Made by a program: the position numbers and the translations under genes
Part shown: positions 1 through 9,139 of the stretch, piece by piece
Position numbering within the stretch: the stretch's first letter is position 1
Layout: each line of letters starts with the position of its first letter
Notes under the pieces: generated by a model
Database searches by the model: none
What the model saw: the letters and a program-made list of their open reading frames with translations, nothing else
What the model was told of the DNA's origin: nothing
IMG/VR virus record: IMGVR_UViG_3300037963_001228
Span: 15,271 to 49,597 of that record
Length of the DNA stretch: 34,327 nucleotides
Direction: 5' to 3' (one strand)
From: a virus

Positions 1-1404
1 CTTGATACTACTATTGACTGGAAAAATACAGGTGATAACAGTTATGACGGAGAAAAGCTTCAGCTGTTAGTACACGATGAAAGTGGTAAGTGGGAAAGAC
101 CAGACAACATATTAAACAATTGGCGAGTAACAAAAACCTGTTTAAGATTAGGTAGTAGAATTATTGGTAAGTGTATGATGGGGTCAACATCAAACGCGTT
201 AGATAAAGGAGGTGATAACTTTAAAAAACTATACAATGCATCAGACGTTACTCAAAGAAATAGGAATGGACAAACAAAGTCTGGCTTGTATTCTCTCTTT
301 ATCCCAATGGAATGGAACTACGAAGGATTTATTGACGAATACGGACGTCCTGTATTTGATACGCCTAGTGATGATGTCCTCGCCCCAGACGGAGAGTTAA
401 TAGATATAGGAGTAATTGATCACTGGCAAAATGAAGCTGACGGTTTAAAAAACGATCAAGACGCATTAAACGAGTTTTATAGACAGTTTCCAAGAACAAC
501 TGAACATGCGTTTAGAGATGAAGCACAAAATAGTATATTTAATCTTATTAAAATATACGAACAAATAGACTACAACGAAGAAATGTCAAGAACACTAGGT
601 ATTTCAACAGGTAGTTTTCAGTGGGTTAATGGAGTAAAAGATACAAAAGTTATATTTTATCCAGACCCAAAAGGTAGGTTTAAAGTAAGTTGGGTGCCGC
701 CAGTACATTTGCAAAATAATATTGTTATTAAAAACGGTATTAAATATCCTGGCAACGATCACATGGGTGCTTTTGGCTGTGATAGTTATGATATATCAGG
801 AACTGTAGATGGTAAAGGATCGAAAGGAGCTTTACACGGATTAACAAAGTTCAGCATGGAAGACGCACCGCCAAGTCAGTTTTTTTTAGAATACATAGCA
901 AGACCACAAACTGCTGAGATATTCTTTGAGGACGTTCTAATGGCTTTAATTTATTACGGGATGCCAATGCTAGCAGAGAATAATAAACCTCGTCTATTGT
1001 ATCATTTAAGAAGGCGTGGTTACAGAGGTTTTAGCATGAATAGACCTGATAAACTTTGGAATAAGCTGTCAACAACTGAAAAAGAAATAGGTGGTATACC
1101 AAACACAAGTGAGGATATAAAACAAGCTCACGCTGCTGCAATTGAAATGTATATACAAGAAAAAGTTGGACAAACAAAAGAAGGTATTGGTAATATGTAT
1201 TTTAACACAACTTTAAACGATTGGAGTAGATTTGATATTACAAAAAGAACAAAGTACGATGCTACGATTAGTAGTGGGTTAGCAATAATGGCTTGCAATA
1301 GACATTTGTATAGGCCAAACCCCGCAATGAAAAAAGCACCGATAAATATACAAATTGCTAAGTATAGCAATAAAGGAACAAATTCAAAAATAATTAAACA
1401 ATAA
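1..1404 (+). CDS. terL: Terminase large subunit (5'-truncated)
   Basis: Motor ATPase and nuclease that packages phage DNA into the prohead through the portal. The frame is open from base 1, so the gene begins before the window; the ATG at 175 is internal. Of the 467 visible residues, 'LLVHDE' (D26-E27) reads as the Walker B strand with its catalytic Glu, and 'MMGSTSN' (58-64) as the ATPase coupling motif. Walker A lies off the left edge. The C-terminal half is the RNase H-like nuclease: 'GCDSYD' near residues 259-264 is the first metal-binding Asp motif. The stop is one base before the portal start, so the two genes are translationally coupled. The family call is firm; the packaging strategy (cos or headful) cannot be told from this. 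Confidence 0.95.
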   Translation, partial: LDTTIDWKNTGDNSYDGEKLQLLVHDESGKWERPDNILNNWRVTKTCLRLGSRIIGKCMMGSTSNALDKGGDNFKKLYNASDVTQRNRNGQTKSGLYSLFIPMEWNYEGFIDEYGRPVFDTPSDDVLAPDGELIDIGVIDHWQNEADGLKNDQDALNEFYRQFPRTTEHAFRDEAQNSIFNLIKIYEQIDYNEEMSRTLGISTGSFQWVNGVKDTKVIFYPDPKGRFKVSWVPPVHLQNNIVIKNGIKYPGNDHMGAFGCDSYDISGTVDGKGSKGALHGLTKFSMEDAPPSQFFLEYIARPQTAEIFFEDVLMALIYYGMPMLAENNKPRLLYHLRRRGYRGFSMNRPDKLWNKLSTTEKEIGGIPNTSEDIKQAHAAAIEMYIQEKVGQTKEGIGNMYFNTTLNDWSRFDITKRTKYDATISSGLAIMACNRHLYRPNPAMKKAPINIQIAKYSNKGTNSKIIKQ

Positions 1405-1405
1405 C

Positions 1406-3748
1406 ATGGCAGATTCTCTACATAAAGAATTTCCTTCTCAAGTTGTTAGTGACTTAGAAAAAGTCTCTGACAAGTATGGGTTAAAAGTGGCTAGAGCTAT
1501 TGAACTAGAGTGGTTTGATGGTCCTGCTTCTAACCGATATTCTCAAACACAGAGAAAGTTTCATAATCTTAGGTTATACGCGAGAGGTGAACAATCAATA
1601 CAAAAATATAAAGATGAGTTATCTATAAACGGTGATTTGTCTTATTTAAATTTAGACTGGACACCAGTACCTATTATACCTAAGTTTGTAGATATAGTTG
1701 TAAATGGTATGGCAAATAGATCTTTTGATATTAAAGCTTATTCACAAGATCAATACGGTGTAGCTAAAAGAACTGACTACATGGAGGGTATATTAAAGGA
1801 TATGAGAACAAAAGACTTTAATAAACAAGCAAAGCAGCAGTTTAATATGGATCTTTCTAAAAATGATCCTGATCAATTACCAGAAACTTTAGAAGAATTA
1901 AGACTTCACATGCAGTTAACTTACAAGCAAGAAGTTGAACTAGCAAACGAACAAGCTATAAATGTTTTATTAGAAGGTAGTAAATACGATTTGACTAGAA
2001 GAAGATGTTTAGAAGACTTAACAGTATTAGGTATAGGTTGTGTAAAAACTACTTTTGACTGGTCTGAAGGAGCTCAAGTACAATATGTTGATCCTGCTAA
2101 TATAGTTTATTCTCATAGTGACTCACCATATTTTGAAGACATATATTATATAGGTGAAGTAAAATACATACCAATAAACGAACTTGTAAAAGAGTTTCCA
2201 CAGTTAACAGAAGTTGATCTTGAAATGATAGACAAGAGATACACTAGAATGGCTGATAACAGAATGCAAAGTTATAATAGAGATAGAAATAAAGTATCTG
2301 TATTATATTTTAATTACAAGACATACATGAACAATGTATACAAAATTAAAAAGACTAGCACTGGTGGTGAAAGAGCTATTAAAAAAGATGATAGGTTTAA
2401 TCCTCCTGCAGAAAAGCAAATTGATTTTACAAGATTAGAAAAAGCACAAGAAGTATTATTTGAAGGAGCAAAAATATTAGGAACAGATATTATGTTGAAG
2501 TGGCAAAAAGCTGACAACATGATGAGGGATAAAAGTAACTTTAACAAAGTTAAAATGAACTATTCATTAGTTGCTCCTAAAATGTATAGAGGTAAAATAG
2601 AGTCTGTTGTTAGTAGAATAACTGGTTTTGCTGATATGATACAGCTAACACATTTAAAAATACAACAGGTGTTATCTCGTATGGTACCTGATGGCGTTTA
2701 TTTAGATATTGATGGTTTAGCAGAAGTTGATTTAGGTAACGGTACTAATTACAATCCACAAGAAGCGTTAAACATGTTTTTCCAAACTGGTTCTGTAATT
2801 GGTAGATCTTTCACTCAAGATGGTGATGGTAATCCTGGTAAAGTACCAATACAAGAAATATCAAATGGTGCTGGCGCAGGTGGTAAATTACAATCGCTTA
2901 TAGGTAATTATAATTATTACTTGCAAATGATTAGAGATGTAACCGGTTTAAATGAGGCTAGAGATGCTTCAACACCAGATTCTAGATCATTAGTAGGTAT
3001 ACAAAAGCTAGCTGCTGCTAATTCAAATGTAGCAACTAGACATATATTAGATGCTAGTTTGTTTTTAACTGTTGAAGCTGCAGAGCAATTATCATTAAGA
3101 ATATCTGACATTGTAGAGTATTCACCAACAAAAGATGCTTTTATACAAGCTATAGGTGCTCATAACGTTGCAACACTAGAAGAGTTAAAAGAACTTCATC
3201 TTTATGACTTTGGAATATTTATAAACTTACAACCAGACGAAGAAGAAAAACAAGTATTAGAAAATAATATACAAATGGCTTTGCAACAAAAATTAATAGA
3301 CTTAGATGACGCTATTGATTTACGTGAAGTTAAAAACATAAAAATGGCTAACCAGCTTTTAAAAATACGTAGAAAAAAGAAAGCTGAAAAAGACCAACAA
3401 ACTGCTGAAAGAAATATGCAGATGCAGTCACAAACAAATCAACAAGCTGCACAAGCTGCGTCACAAGCTAAAATGCAAGAAGAACAAGCAAAGCAAGAAG
3501 CCGCAATAAACATGGAAAAAACTAAAAACGAATTACAGTTACAATACATGAGAGAAGAGGCTAGGCTTAAAAAAGAGTTGATGGATCATGAGTTTGAAAT
3601 AAATAGAAAACTCAAAGGTATGGAGGCAGATGCTAAAGTACAACAAGACAGTATGAAAGAAGATCGTAAAGATCGAAGAGAAAGTCCAGAAAAGTTTGAA
3701 TCATCAGGTAATGACGTGATGGGTCAAGGCTTGGATATGGACGTTTAA
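1406..3748 (+). CDS. Portal protein
   Basis: Probable dodecameric portal at the capsid vertex, through which DNA enters and leaves and on which neck and terminase dock. The 780-residue protein follows terL by one base and precedes scaffold and capsid genes, the standard place for a portal. The N-terminal part is alpha/beta with the 'NLDWTPVPIIPKFVDI' stretch near residue 90. A long middle region is followed by a strongly helical, Gln/Lys/Glu-rich C-terminus (about residues 625-760) that looks like a coiled coil, matching the barrel or core-contacting end of podovirus portals. The length is at the large end for portals and similar to those of crAss-like phages as I recall them. Nearly all its Phe codons are TTT, unlike the capsid gene. 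No other function fits size and position as well. Confidence 0.88.
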   Translation: MADSLHKEFPSQVVSDLEKVSDKYGLKVARAIELEWFDGPASNRYSQTQRKFHNLRLYARGEQSIQKYKDELSINGDLSYLNLDWTPVPIIPKFVDIVVNGMANRSFDIKAYSQDQYGVAKRTDYMEGILKDMRTKDFNKQAKQQFNMDLSKNDPDQLPETLEELRLHMQLTYKQEVELANEQAINVLLEGSKYDLTRRRCLEDLTVLGIGCVKTTFDWSEGAQVQYVDPANIVYSHSDSPYFEDIYYIGEVKYIPINELVKEFPQLTEVDLEMIDKRYTRMADNRMQSYNRDRNKVSVLYFNYKTYMNNVYKIKKTSTGGERAIKKDDRFNPPAEKQIDFTRLEKAQEVLFEGAKILGTDIMLKWQKADNMMRDKSNFNKVKMNYSLVAPKMYRGKIESVVSRITGFADMIQLTHLKIQQVLSRMVPDGVYLDIDGLAEVDLGNGTNYNPQEALNMFFQTGSVIGRSFTQDGDGNPGKVPIQEISNGAGAGGKLQSLIGNYNYYLQMIRDVTGLNEARDASTPDSRSLVGIQKLAAANSNVATRHILDASLFLTVEAAEQLSLRISDIVEYSPTKDAFIQAIGAHNVATLEELKELHLYDFGIFINLQPDEEEKQVLENNIQMALQQKLIDLDDAIDLREVKNIKMANQLLKIRRKKKAEKDQQTAERNMQMQSQTNQQAAQAASQAKMQEEQAKQEAAINMEKTKNELQLQYMREEARLKKELMDHEFEINRKLKGMEADAKVQQDSMKEDRKDRRESPEKFESSGNDVMGQGLDMDV

Positions 3749-3772
3749 TTAATTATTTAATATTATTATATC

Positions 3773-4876
3773 ATGGAAGAAAACAAAGAAGTAGTTGAAG
3801 AAACTACACAACAACCTGTGGAAGAAACTACAGAACAAGAATCACCAGTATCAATAAATGAAGATGGTGATTATAAAATAGATTTAACAAAAATACCAGA
3901 AGAACCAAAACCAGAAGAAAATGAAACCACAACAGAAGTTACAGAAGATAATACTGACGAAGGAGGAGTCGTTGAGAATGTTCAACCCGAGGACACCGGG
4001 ACCACACAAGAACAAGAAGAAGTACAGCCGGAAGTTGAAGCACAAGAAGAGGTAGAGCAAGATGACCTAGCAAAGCTAAGACAATTTATGGAAGAAACTG
4101 GCGGTAGCTTAAACGACTACGTAAAACTTAATACAGATGTTAATGAGCTAGATGACTCAGAGGTTTTGCATGACTATTATAAAAGAACAAAACCACATCT
4201 TAATAACGAAGAAATTAATTTCATGTTAGAAGATCAGTTTTCATACGATGAAGACGAAGCTGATGACAAAGAAATAAGAAGAAAAAAACTAGCCTTAAAA
4301 GAGCAAGTTGCTGAGGCTAAAGCCTACTTAGACGGGCAAAAGTCTAAATACTATGAGGAAATTAAAGGTAACTCTGCACAGCTTACGAGTGAGCAAGCAG
4401 AAGCAATTGATTTCTATAATAACTACACGCAGGAAGAAGAGCAACAAGCTAAAATTGTACAGATGCAAGCTGATGTATTCTTAGATAAAACCGAAAAGGT
4501 TTTTAACAACGATTTCAAAGGTTTTGAATTTAAAGTTGGTGACAAGCAGGTAACATACAATGTTAGTAACATAGACAAAGTGAAGCAGCAACAAAGTGAC
4601 ATAAATAACTTTATCGAAAAGTTTTTGAATAAAGACAGTGTTATGGAAGATGCCGCAGGTTATCACAAAGGTTTATTTACAGCAATGAATCCTGACGCGG
4701 TTGCAAATCATTTTTATGAGCAAGGAAGAGCTGACGCTATAAAAGAGTCAGTATCTGAAGCTAAAAATGTTAATACTGCTAGACAATCACACTCAGTGAC
4801 AAAAGACGGTATAACAGTTAGAGTTTTAGGTGATAGTTCAGATGATATGAAACTGCGTATTAAAACACGAAACTAA
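3773..4876 (+). CDS. Acidic scaffold-like protein
   Basis: Probable internal scaffold for prohead assembly. The call rests on position between portal and major capsid genes and on composition, not on a recognised motif. Residues 1-100 are extremely Glu/Thr/Val/Gln-rich and probably disordered. Residues 100-300 are charged and helical with heptad-like stretches, for example around 'KKLALKEQVAEAKAYLDGQK'. The C-terminal end is basic ('LRIKTRN'), as expected for a scaffold tail that binds capsid protein. No serine-protease triad is evident, so a protease-scaffold fusion is unlikely. A 24-base AT-only-like leader separates it from the portal gene. Alternative: a minor head protein. Confidence 0.65.
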   Translation: MEENKEVVEETTQQPVEETTEQESPVSINEDGDYKIDLTKIPEEPKPEENETTTEVTEDNTDEGGVVENVQPEDTGTTQEQEEVQPEVEAQEEVEQDDLAKLRQFMEETGGSLNDYVKLNTDVNELDDSEVLHDYYKRTKPHLNNEEINFMLEDQFSYDEDEADDKEIRRKKLALKEQVAEAKAYLDGQKSKYYEEIKGNSAQLTSEQAEAIDFYNNYTQEEEQQAKIVQMQADVFLDKTEKVFNNDFKGFEFKVGDKQVTYNVSNIDKVKQQQSDINNFIEKFLNKDSVMEDAAGYHKGLFTAMNPDAVANHFYEQGRADAIKESVSEAKNVNTARQSHSVTKDGITVRVLGDSSDDMKLRIKTRN

Positions 4877-4903
4877 TTATTAATTTAAAAACAATTTTAA
4901 AAA

Positions 4904-6361
4904 ATGGCAGTAACATTTCAAGGAACTGGTAAAATGACACCAGCTCCTATAAAACAAACACTGGCAACAAACTATATTGATTTTACTTCAGCTGATGAAA
5001 AAGGTTGGGCACAACAATATTTGCCAGATTTAATTGAAAAAGAAGCTGAGATATTTGGTAACAGAACTATCTCTGGTTTCTTATCTAAAGTAGGTGCAGA
5101 AGAGTCTATGTCTTCTGATCAAGTTATTTGGTCAGAGCAAGGTAGATTGCACTTAACTTATACTAACTGTACTCTTGCTAACCAAGGTTCTGGTTCGCTT
5201 GATGGTGATGTAACAATCACAATGACAGCAGCTAAAGACGTTGATGGTGTTACAATAGGTAACAACCACGGTGTAAGACCTGGTGACATGCTTTTAGTTA
5301 GAAAAACTACAGTTGTTAAGAAGTTCTTTGTAAACTCAGTAGCTTCAGGATTAATAACTGCATTTGCTTACGACACTAACGCGGCTGATATGTCAACTGG
5401 TTTAACAGGTTCTGAAGCATGTACTATTATGGTATTTGGTTCTGAATATGTTAAAGGATCTGTTGGTAGAGAAGGTGCTAACAAGCCACAATTCCAAACT
5501 AGAACTAACAAGCCAATCATATTAAAAGACAAGTATGAGATCTCTGGATCTGATGCTGCTCAAATCGGTTGGGTTGAAATTTCTGGTGAAGACGGACAAA
5601 ATGGTTACTACTGGTACTTAAAAGCTTCTGGTGATACTAAAGCTCGTTTCAACGATTACTTAGAAATGGCTATGCTTGAGTCAGAAAAGTCAACTGCTAA
5701 CGCAGGTTCAAACCCAATGGTACCTTCAACTATTACTGGTGCAGCTGGTAAAATTACTGGTACTGAAGGTTTATTTGCAGCTATCAACGATAGAGGTCAC
5801 GTAACATCTGACTTCCAAAATGGTGTTGTAACTGCTGAGGTTGATGACTTATTATCTAAGTTAGATGAGCAAGGTGCTATTGAAGAGAACATGATGTTCT
5901 TAAATAGAACTGTAACTCTTAACTTTGATGACTGGTTAGCTTCTTTAAATGCTTACCACTCAACTGGTACTTCTTGGGGAGTATTTAACAACTCAGAAGA
6001 AATGGCATTAAACTTAGGGTTTACTGGTTGGAGAAGAGGTTCTTATGACTTCTATAAGTCTGACTTTAAATATCTAAATGATAAAGGTACAAGAGGATCT
6101 ATAGGTAATATCACTGGTGTTATGATACCAGCTGGTGTATCTACTGTGTACGATGAGGTATTAGGTAGAAACTTAAAGAGACCATTCTTACACGTAAGAT
6201 TCAGAGCTTCTAATATGGAAAGCAGAAAGTACAAAACTTGGACTACTGGTTCAGTTGGTGCTACTACTTCTGATTTAGATGCGATGGAAATGCACTTCTT
6301 ATCAGAAAGATGTTTAGTAGTTCAAGGAGCGAACAACTTCTTACTAATGACTGCTGCATAA
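4904..6361 (+). CDS. Major capsid protein (probable HK97 fold)
   Basis: Main shell subunit of the head, 485 residues. It follows the scaffold-like gene, has no signal peptide or membrane segment, and shows mixed alpha/beta composition with Gly/Thr/Asn-rich stretches typical of HK97-fold phage capsid proteins. The opening 'MAVTFQGTGKMTPAPIKQTL' lacks a long delta domain, so assembly probably relies on the separate upstream protein. Codon use stands out: by hand count 11 of 22 Phe codons are TTC, against 2 of 25 in the portal gene, and AAC, GAC and TAC are frequent. This points to selection for high expression. The leader is A-rich without a Shine-Dalgarno sequence, and a strong hairpin terminator follows. 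The fold assignment is from context and general resemblance. Confidence 0.92.
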   Translation: MAVTFQGTGKMTPAPIKQTLATNYIDFTSADEKGWAQQYLPDLIEKEAEIFGNRTISGFLSKVGAEESMSSDQVIWSEQGRLHLTYTNCTLANQGSGSLDGDVTITMTAAKDVDGVTIGNNHGVRPGDMLLVRKTTVVKKFFVNSVASGLITAFAYDTNAADMSTGLTGSEACTIMVFGSEYVKGSVGREGANKPQFQTRTNKPIILKDKYEISGSDAAQIGWVEISGEDGQNGYYWYLKASGDTKARFNDYLEMAMLESEKSTANAGSNPMVPSTITGAAGKITGTEGLFAAINDRGHVTSDFQNGVVTAEVDDLLSKLDEQGAIEENMMFLNRTVTLNFDDWLASLNAYHSTGTSWGVFNNSEEMALNLGFTGWRRGSYDFYKSDFKYLNDKGTRGSIGNITGVMIPAGVSTVYDEVLGRNLKRPFLHVRFRASNMESRKYKTWTTGSVGATTSDLDAMEMHFLSERCLVVQGANNFLLMTAA

Positions 6362-6375
6362 GCATTATTTATATT

Positions 6376-6403
6376 AAGGATCGAGGCTTCGGCCTCGACC
6401 CTT
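6376..6403 (+). terminator. Rho-independent terminator after capsid gene
   Basis: A 7-bp perfect stem (TCGAGGC with GCCTCGA) is closed by a UUCG tetraloop. It is extended below one A-C mismatch by AAGG pairing with CCTT, and followed by a T-rich run (TTTATTTTATT). It is the only GC-rich hairpin in an AT-rich region and starts 14 bases after the capsid stop. It probably ends or attenuates the head transcript and stabilises the capsid mRNA 3' end. Confidence 0.85.
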
Positions 6404-6432
6404 TATTTTATTAACTTATATTATATTATATT

Positions 6433-7254
6433 ATGGCAAAAAAAATGGAAAAGGCAGAGGTGCCTGTTGTTGAAACAGTTGTTGAAACACCAAAACCAAA
6501 AAGACAAGAACCAACCGTTCAAAAATCAAGTGATGGTTGGGTGATAAAAGACAGAGTATACAGATTAGCTGGAGACAAATCACCTTTAACTTTTACAGTA
6601 AGAGCTAGAGGATTATATTGGTTTGACGAAGAAGCTGGATACGAAAGAGAAATAAAATACTGTAGAAATCAAAAAACAGTATTTGTTGATGAAATGAAAG
6701 GAGATCAATTGCTTGGGTCTATAGTTTTTAGAAATGGTATTTTAGCTGTACCTAAAAATGAAGTTATATTACAAAAGTATTTGTCAATATACCACCCGCA
6801 TAACGGTACTCATTATTTTGAAATAAAACCTCAAGAAAGAGCTATTAACGAATTAGCTGATATAGAATTAGAAGTTGATGCGTTAGTTGCTGCAAGAACA
6901 CTAGATATAGACATGACTGAAGCAATTATGCGTGTAGAGTTAGGTTCTAGCGTATCTAGAATGACATCTAAGGAACTTAAACGTGATTTACTTGTATTTG
7001 CTAAAAGAAATCCTAAATTGTTCTTAGATTTAATGGAAGACGATAACATACATTTAAGAAATTTAGGCATAAAAGCTACAGAAAATGGATTGTTAACACT
7101 TTCACCAGATCAAAGAATTTTTACTTGGACTTCTAACAATAGAAAACTACTAAACGTTCCTTTTGATGAACACCCATATTCAGCTTTAGCCGCTTGGTTT
7201 AAGACTGATGAAGGTATGGAGGTTTTAACTTCAATTGAAAAACAATTAAAGTAA
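6433..7254 (+). CDS. Unidentified probable head/neck protein
   Basis: I do not recognise this 273-residue protein. The first 30 residues are Pro/Glu/Val/Lys-rich and probably flexible. Residues 35-140 look beta-rich, with aromatic pairs such as 'GLYWFDEEAGYERE'. Residues 145-270 look helical, with Leu- and Glu-rich segments ('RAINELADIELEVDALVAAR', 'LFLDLMEDDNIHLRNLGIK'). It has no signal peptide, membrane segment or recognisable catalytic motif. Its place directly after the capsid gene suggests a decoration, head-completion or assembly protein. It is bracketed by two hairpins (6376-6403 and 7264-7294), so its transcript level may be set separately from both the capsid and the neck genes. The gene itself is secure by length, coding pattern and spacing. 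Confidence 0.8.
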   Translation: MAKKMEKAEVPVVETVVETPKPKRQEPTVQKSSDGWVIKDRVYRLAGDKSPLTFTVRARGLYWFDEEAGYEREIKYCRNQKTVFVDEMKGDQLLGSIVFRNGILAVPKNEVILQKYLSIYHPHNGTHYFEIKPQERAINELADIELEVDALVAARTLDIDMTEAIMRVELGSSVSRMTSKELKRDLLVFAKRNPKLFLDLMEDDNIHLRNLGIKATENGLLTLSPDQRIFTWTSNNRKLLNVPFDEHPYSALAAWFKTDEGMEVLTSIEKQLK

Positions 7255-7263
7255 AACAATAAT

Positions 7264-7294
7264 ATGTAATCACCCTTATATAGGGTGGTTACAT
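7264..7294 (+). terminator. Hairpin terminator upstream of neck genes
   Basis: ATGTAATCACCC pairs with GGGTGGTTACAT (12 bp with one T-G wobble) around a TTATATA loop. A T-rich tail (ATTATTTT) follows, and the hairpin lies 10 bases after the preceding stop. The shape fits an intrinsic terminator or attenuator. It is lower in GC than the capsid terminator, so read-through is plausible. Confidence 0.75.
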
Positions 7295-7312
7295 TATTTT
7301 AAAAAAATATAT

Positions 7313-8134
7313 ATGGCATTAATAATAGCTGGTCAAACGACCATAAGTATAGATACAGTTTACCAAAGAGTGTTAGCTCTGGCTAACAAAGAGCAAAGAG
7401 GCTATATTACGCCACAAGAATTTAACTTACATGCTAACCAAGCACAGTTAGATATATTTGAACAATATTTCTACGACTTAGCTGCAATGGTAAACATGAG
7501 TAAAAGAGCAGAAGCACCTCAAACAAACCCTGGAGCTAACAACCCATTAGAACCAGATTTTGGTGATGCTGTAAACATACTAAGAGAAAAAATATCTATA
7601 TACAAAGGAACAGACGTTGCTTTGACATACAGCGCTACTAATGGTAGTTTTAGTTTACCACCATTATCATCATCTATATATAGAACTGGTAGAATGTACT
7701 ATTCTGGTACAGGAGGTTCTAGTATTCCATTACAACTTGTTGACTATTACGATTTAGACCATATAAAAGAATTATATGACGCTAAAACTAATTCAAGATG
7801 GCACACTAACAATCAAGAAAATTTTTATTATACAGAAAATACAGATGGTACTTTTTCTTTATACAGAGAAAGCACAGGTAAAACACCGTTAACATCTGGT
7901 TTAAAAGTAGAGGTTGTAGCTGAAGTACCTAGAGAAGTTAATTGGGGATATGTTGTTGTAAACGAACAAGCATTATACAATGCTTCAACTTCAGTAGATT
8001 TTAACTTACACAGATCAGAAGAAACTAACTTGGTTATAAAAATATTAGAATTAGCTGGTATAACTATAAATAAAGCAGGTTTAGTGCAAATAGCAAGTAA
8101 CGAAGAAGCACAAAACGATAAACAAACAAAATAA
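7313..8134 (+). CDS. Neck/ring connector protein (putative)
   Basis: Probably one of the ring proteins that seal the portal and connect it to the tail. The 273-residue protein opens with a short beta segment, then a helical block 'VYQRVLALANKEQRGYITPQ' (residues 17-36) that I recall as a conserved start of a neck-type protein in marine Bacteroidota phages and crAss-like relatives. The middle is beta-rich and Ser/Thr/Tyr/Gly-rich; the C-terminus is helical ('NLVIKILELAGITINKAG') and then polar. It lies between the head genes and the hub gene, six bases upstream of a second neck-type gene. It has no signal peptide or enzyme motif. The name is inference from order and remembered resemblance. Confidence 0.68.
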   Translation: MALIIAGQTTISIDTVYQRVLALANKEQRGYITPQEFNLHANQAQLDIFEQYFYDLAAMVNMSKRAEAPQTNPGANNPLEPDFGDAVNILREKISIYKGTDVALTYSATNGSFSLPPLSSSIYRTGRMYYSGTGGSSIPLQLVDYYDLDHIKELYDAKTNSRWHTNNQENFYYTENTDGTFSLYRESTGKTPLTSGLKVEVVAEVPREVNWGYVVVNEQALYNASTSVDFNLHRSEETNLVIKILELAGITINKAGLVQIASNEEAQNDKQTK

Positions 8135-8140
8135 TATAAC

Positions 8141-9136
8141 ATGCCAAACAACTTAATAACATTAACAGAAAAACAATATTTTGAAGGTAAAGACACACAA
8201 CAGTTAACTGGTGATGATAGACAATATGGTAATTATCAGTTTATGAAAATTGATGACGTTATTAATGATGTTCTAGCAACTTATTGTCAAAAAGGTCAAA
8301 TATTAGAAGGTGTTAGAAAATCAGATGTATCTTACCACGCTTATAGATCAATGCAAGAATTAAGCTTTGATACTTTTAGATCTGTAAAATCTATGGAAAT
8401 AGAAATACCACCTTCATTAGTTATGGCCTTACCAATAGATTTTGTTGGTTATACAAAAGTTACTTATAAAGGTGATGATGGTATTGAAAGAACTTTAATG
8501 CCTGCTATTGTTACTAGCAACCCTACGCCTTACCAACAAGACAGTGATTACTATTTACAATTTGATAGTGATGGGGCTGCAACTCACGCTAGTGACTCTA
8601 ACACTTGGTTTGATTATCATGGTAATACTGTAAACACTGGTGTGCTAAGTGGTAACACAGGTGTTGCAACTCCACATCAAACTGATGCTGATCAATACGA
8701 TATATATGACTTACAAGAAGGTCAAAGGTTCGGTTCTGAGCCAAGACATATGAATGCTCATGGGTCTTTTTATATAGATTATTTAAAAGGCAGACTACAT
8801 TTATCTGGTAATTTAACAGGAAGAGTTATAACACTAAAATATATAAGCGACGGCGTTGGTACTTTACAAAGTGGTGTAGGTACTGGTTCTCCTTGGTCTA
8901 CAGAGATACATACAGAGCAAGATATGATTGTTCATAAGTTTGCACAAGAAGCTATGATAAAGCATGTGTTATATGGATGTATGCAAGCTAGGATGCAACA
9001 ACCACCGGGTATGTTAGCATTACTTAAAAAAGAAAAGTTTGCAGAAACTAGAAAAGCAAAAATAAGATTATCAAATATAAAAATTGAAGAGATAGCTCAA
9101 ATAATGAGAGGTAAATCTAAATGGATTAAACACTAA
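8141..9136 (+). CDS. Second neck/connector protein (putative)
   Basis: A 331-residue protein, probably a second head-tail adaptor. Residues 30-100 are helical and include 'DVINDVLATYCQKGQILEG', followed by a strand-rich segment ('MEIEIPPSLVMALPIDFVGY') found near the start of connector-type proteins. The middle (about 125-235) is Asp/Thr/Tyr-rich and beta-like. The last 80 residues are helical and basic ('LKKEKFAETRKAKIRLSNIK'), which could contact DNA or the portal channel. It is 6 bases downstream of the first neck-type gene and 3 bases upstream of the hub gene, so the three are likely co-translated. I see no catalytic motif. An alternative is a tail-tube-like protein of the T7 gp11 type. 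Confidence 0.65.
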   Translation: MPNNLITLTEKQYFEGKDTQQLTGDDRQYGNYQFMKIDDVINDVLATYCQKGQILEGVRKSDVSYHAYRSMQELSFDTFRSVKSMEIEIPPSLVMALPIDFVGYTKVTYKGDDGIERTLMPAIVTSNPTPYQQDSDYYLQFDSDGAATHASDSNTWFDYHGNTVNTGVLSGNTGVATPHQTDADQYDIYDLQEGQRFGSEPRHMNAHGSFYIDYLKGRLHLSGNLTGRVITLKYISDGVGTLQSGVGTGSPWSTEIHTEQDMIVHKFAQEAMIKHVLYGCMQARMQQPPGMLALLKKEKFAETRKAKIRLSNIKIEEIAQIMRGKSKWIKH

Positions 9137-9139
9137 TTA

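Noticed and set aside
175-1404. Terminase start at ATG 175
   Set aside because: The same frame is open from base 1 and contains the Walker B strand, so the ATG is internal.
7828-8196. 122-residue minus-strand open frame
   Set aside because: It covers the end of one neck gene and the start of the next. It has no leader or context, and both plus-strand genes are well supported.
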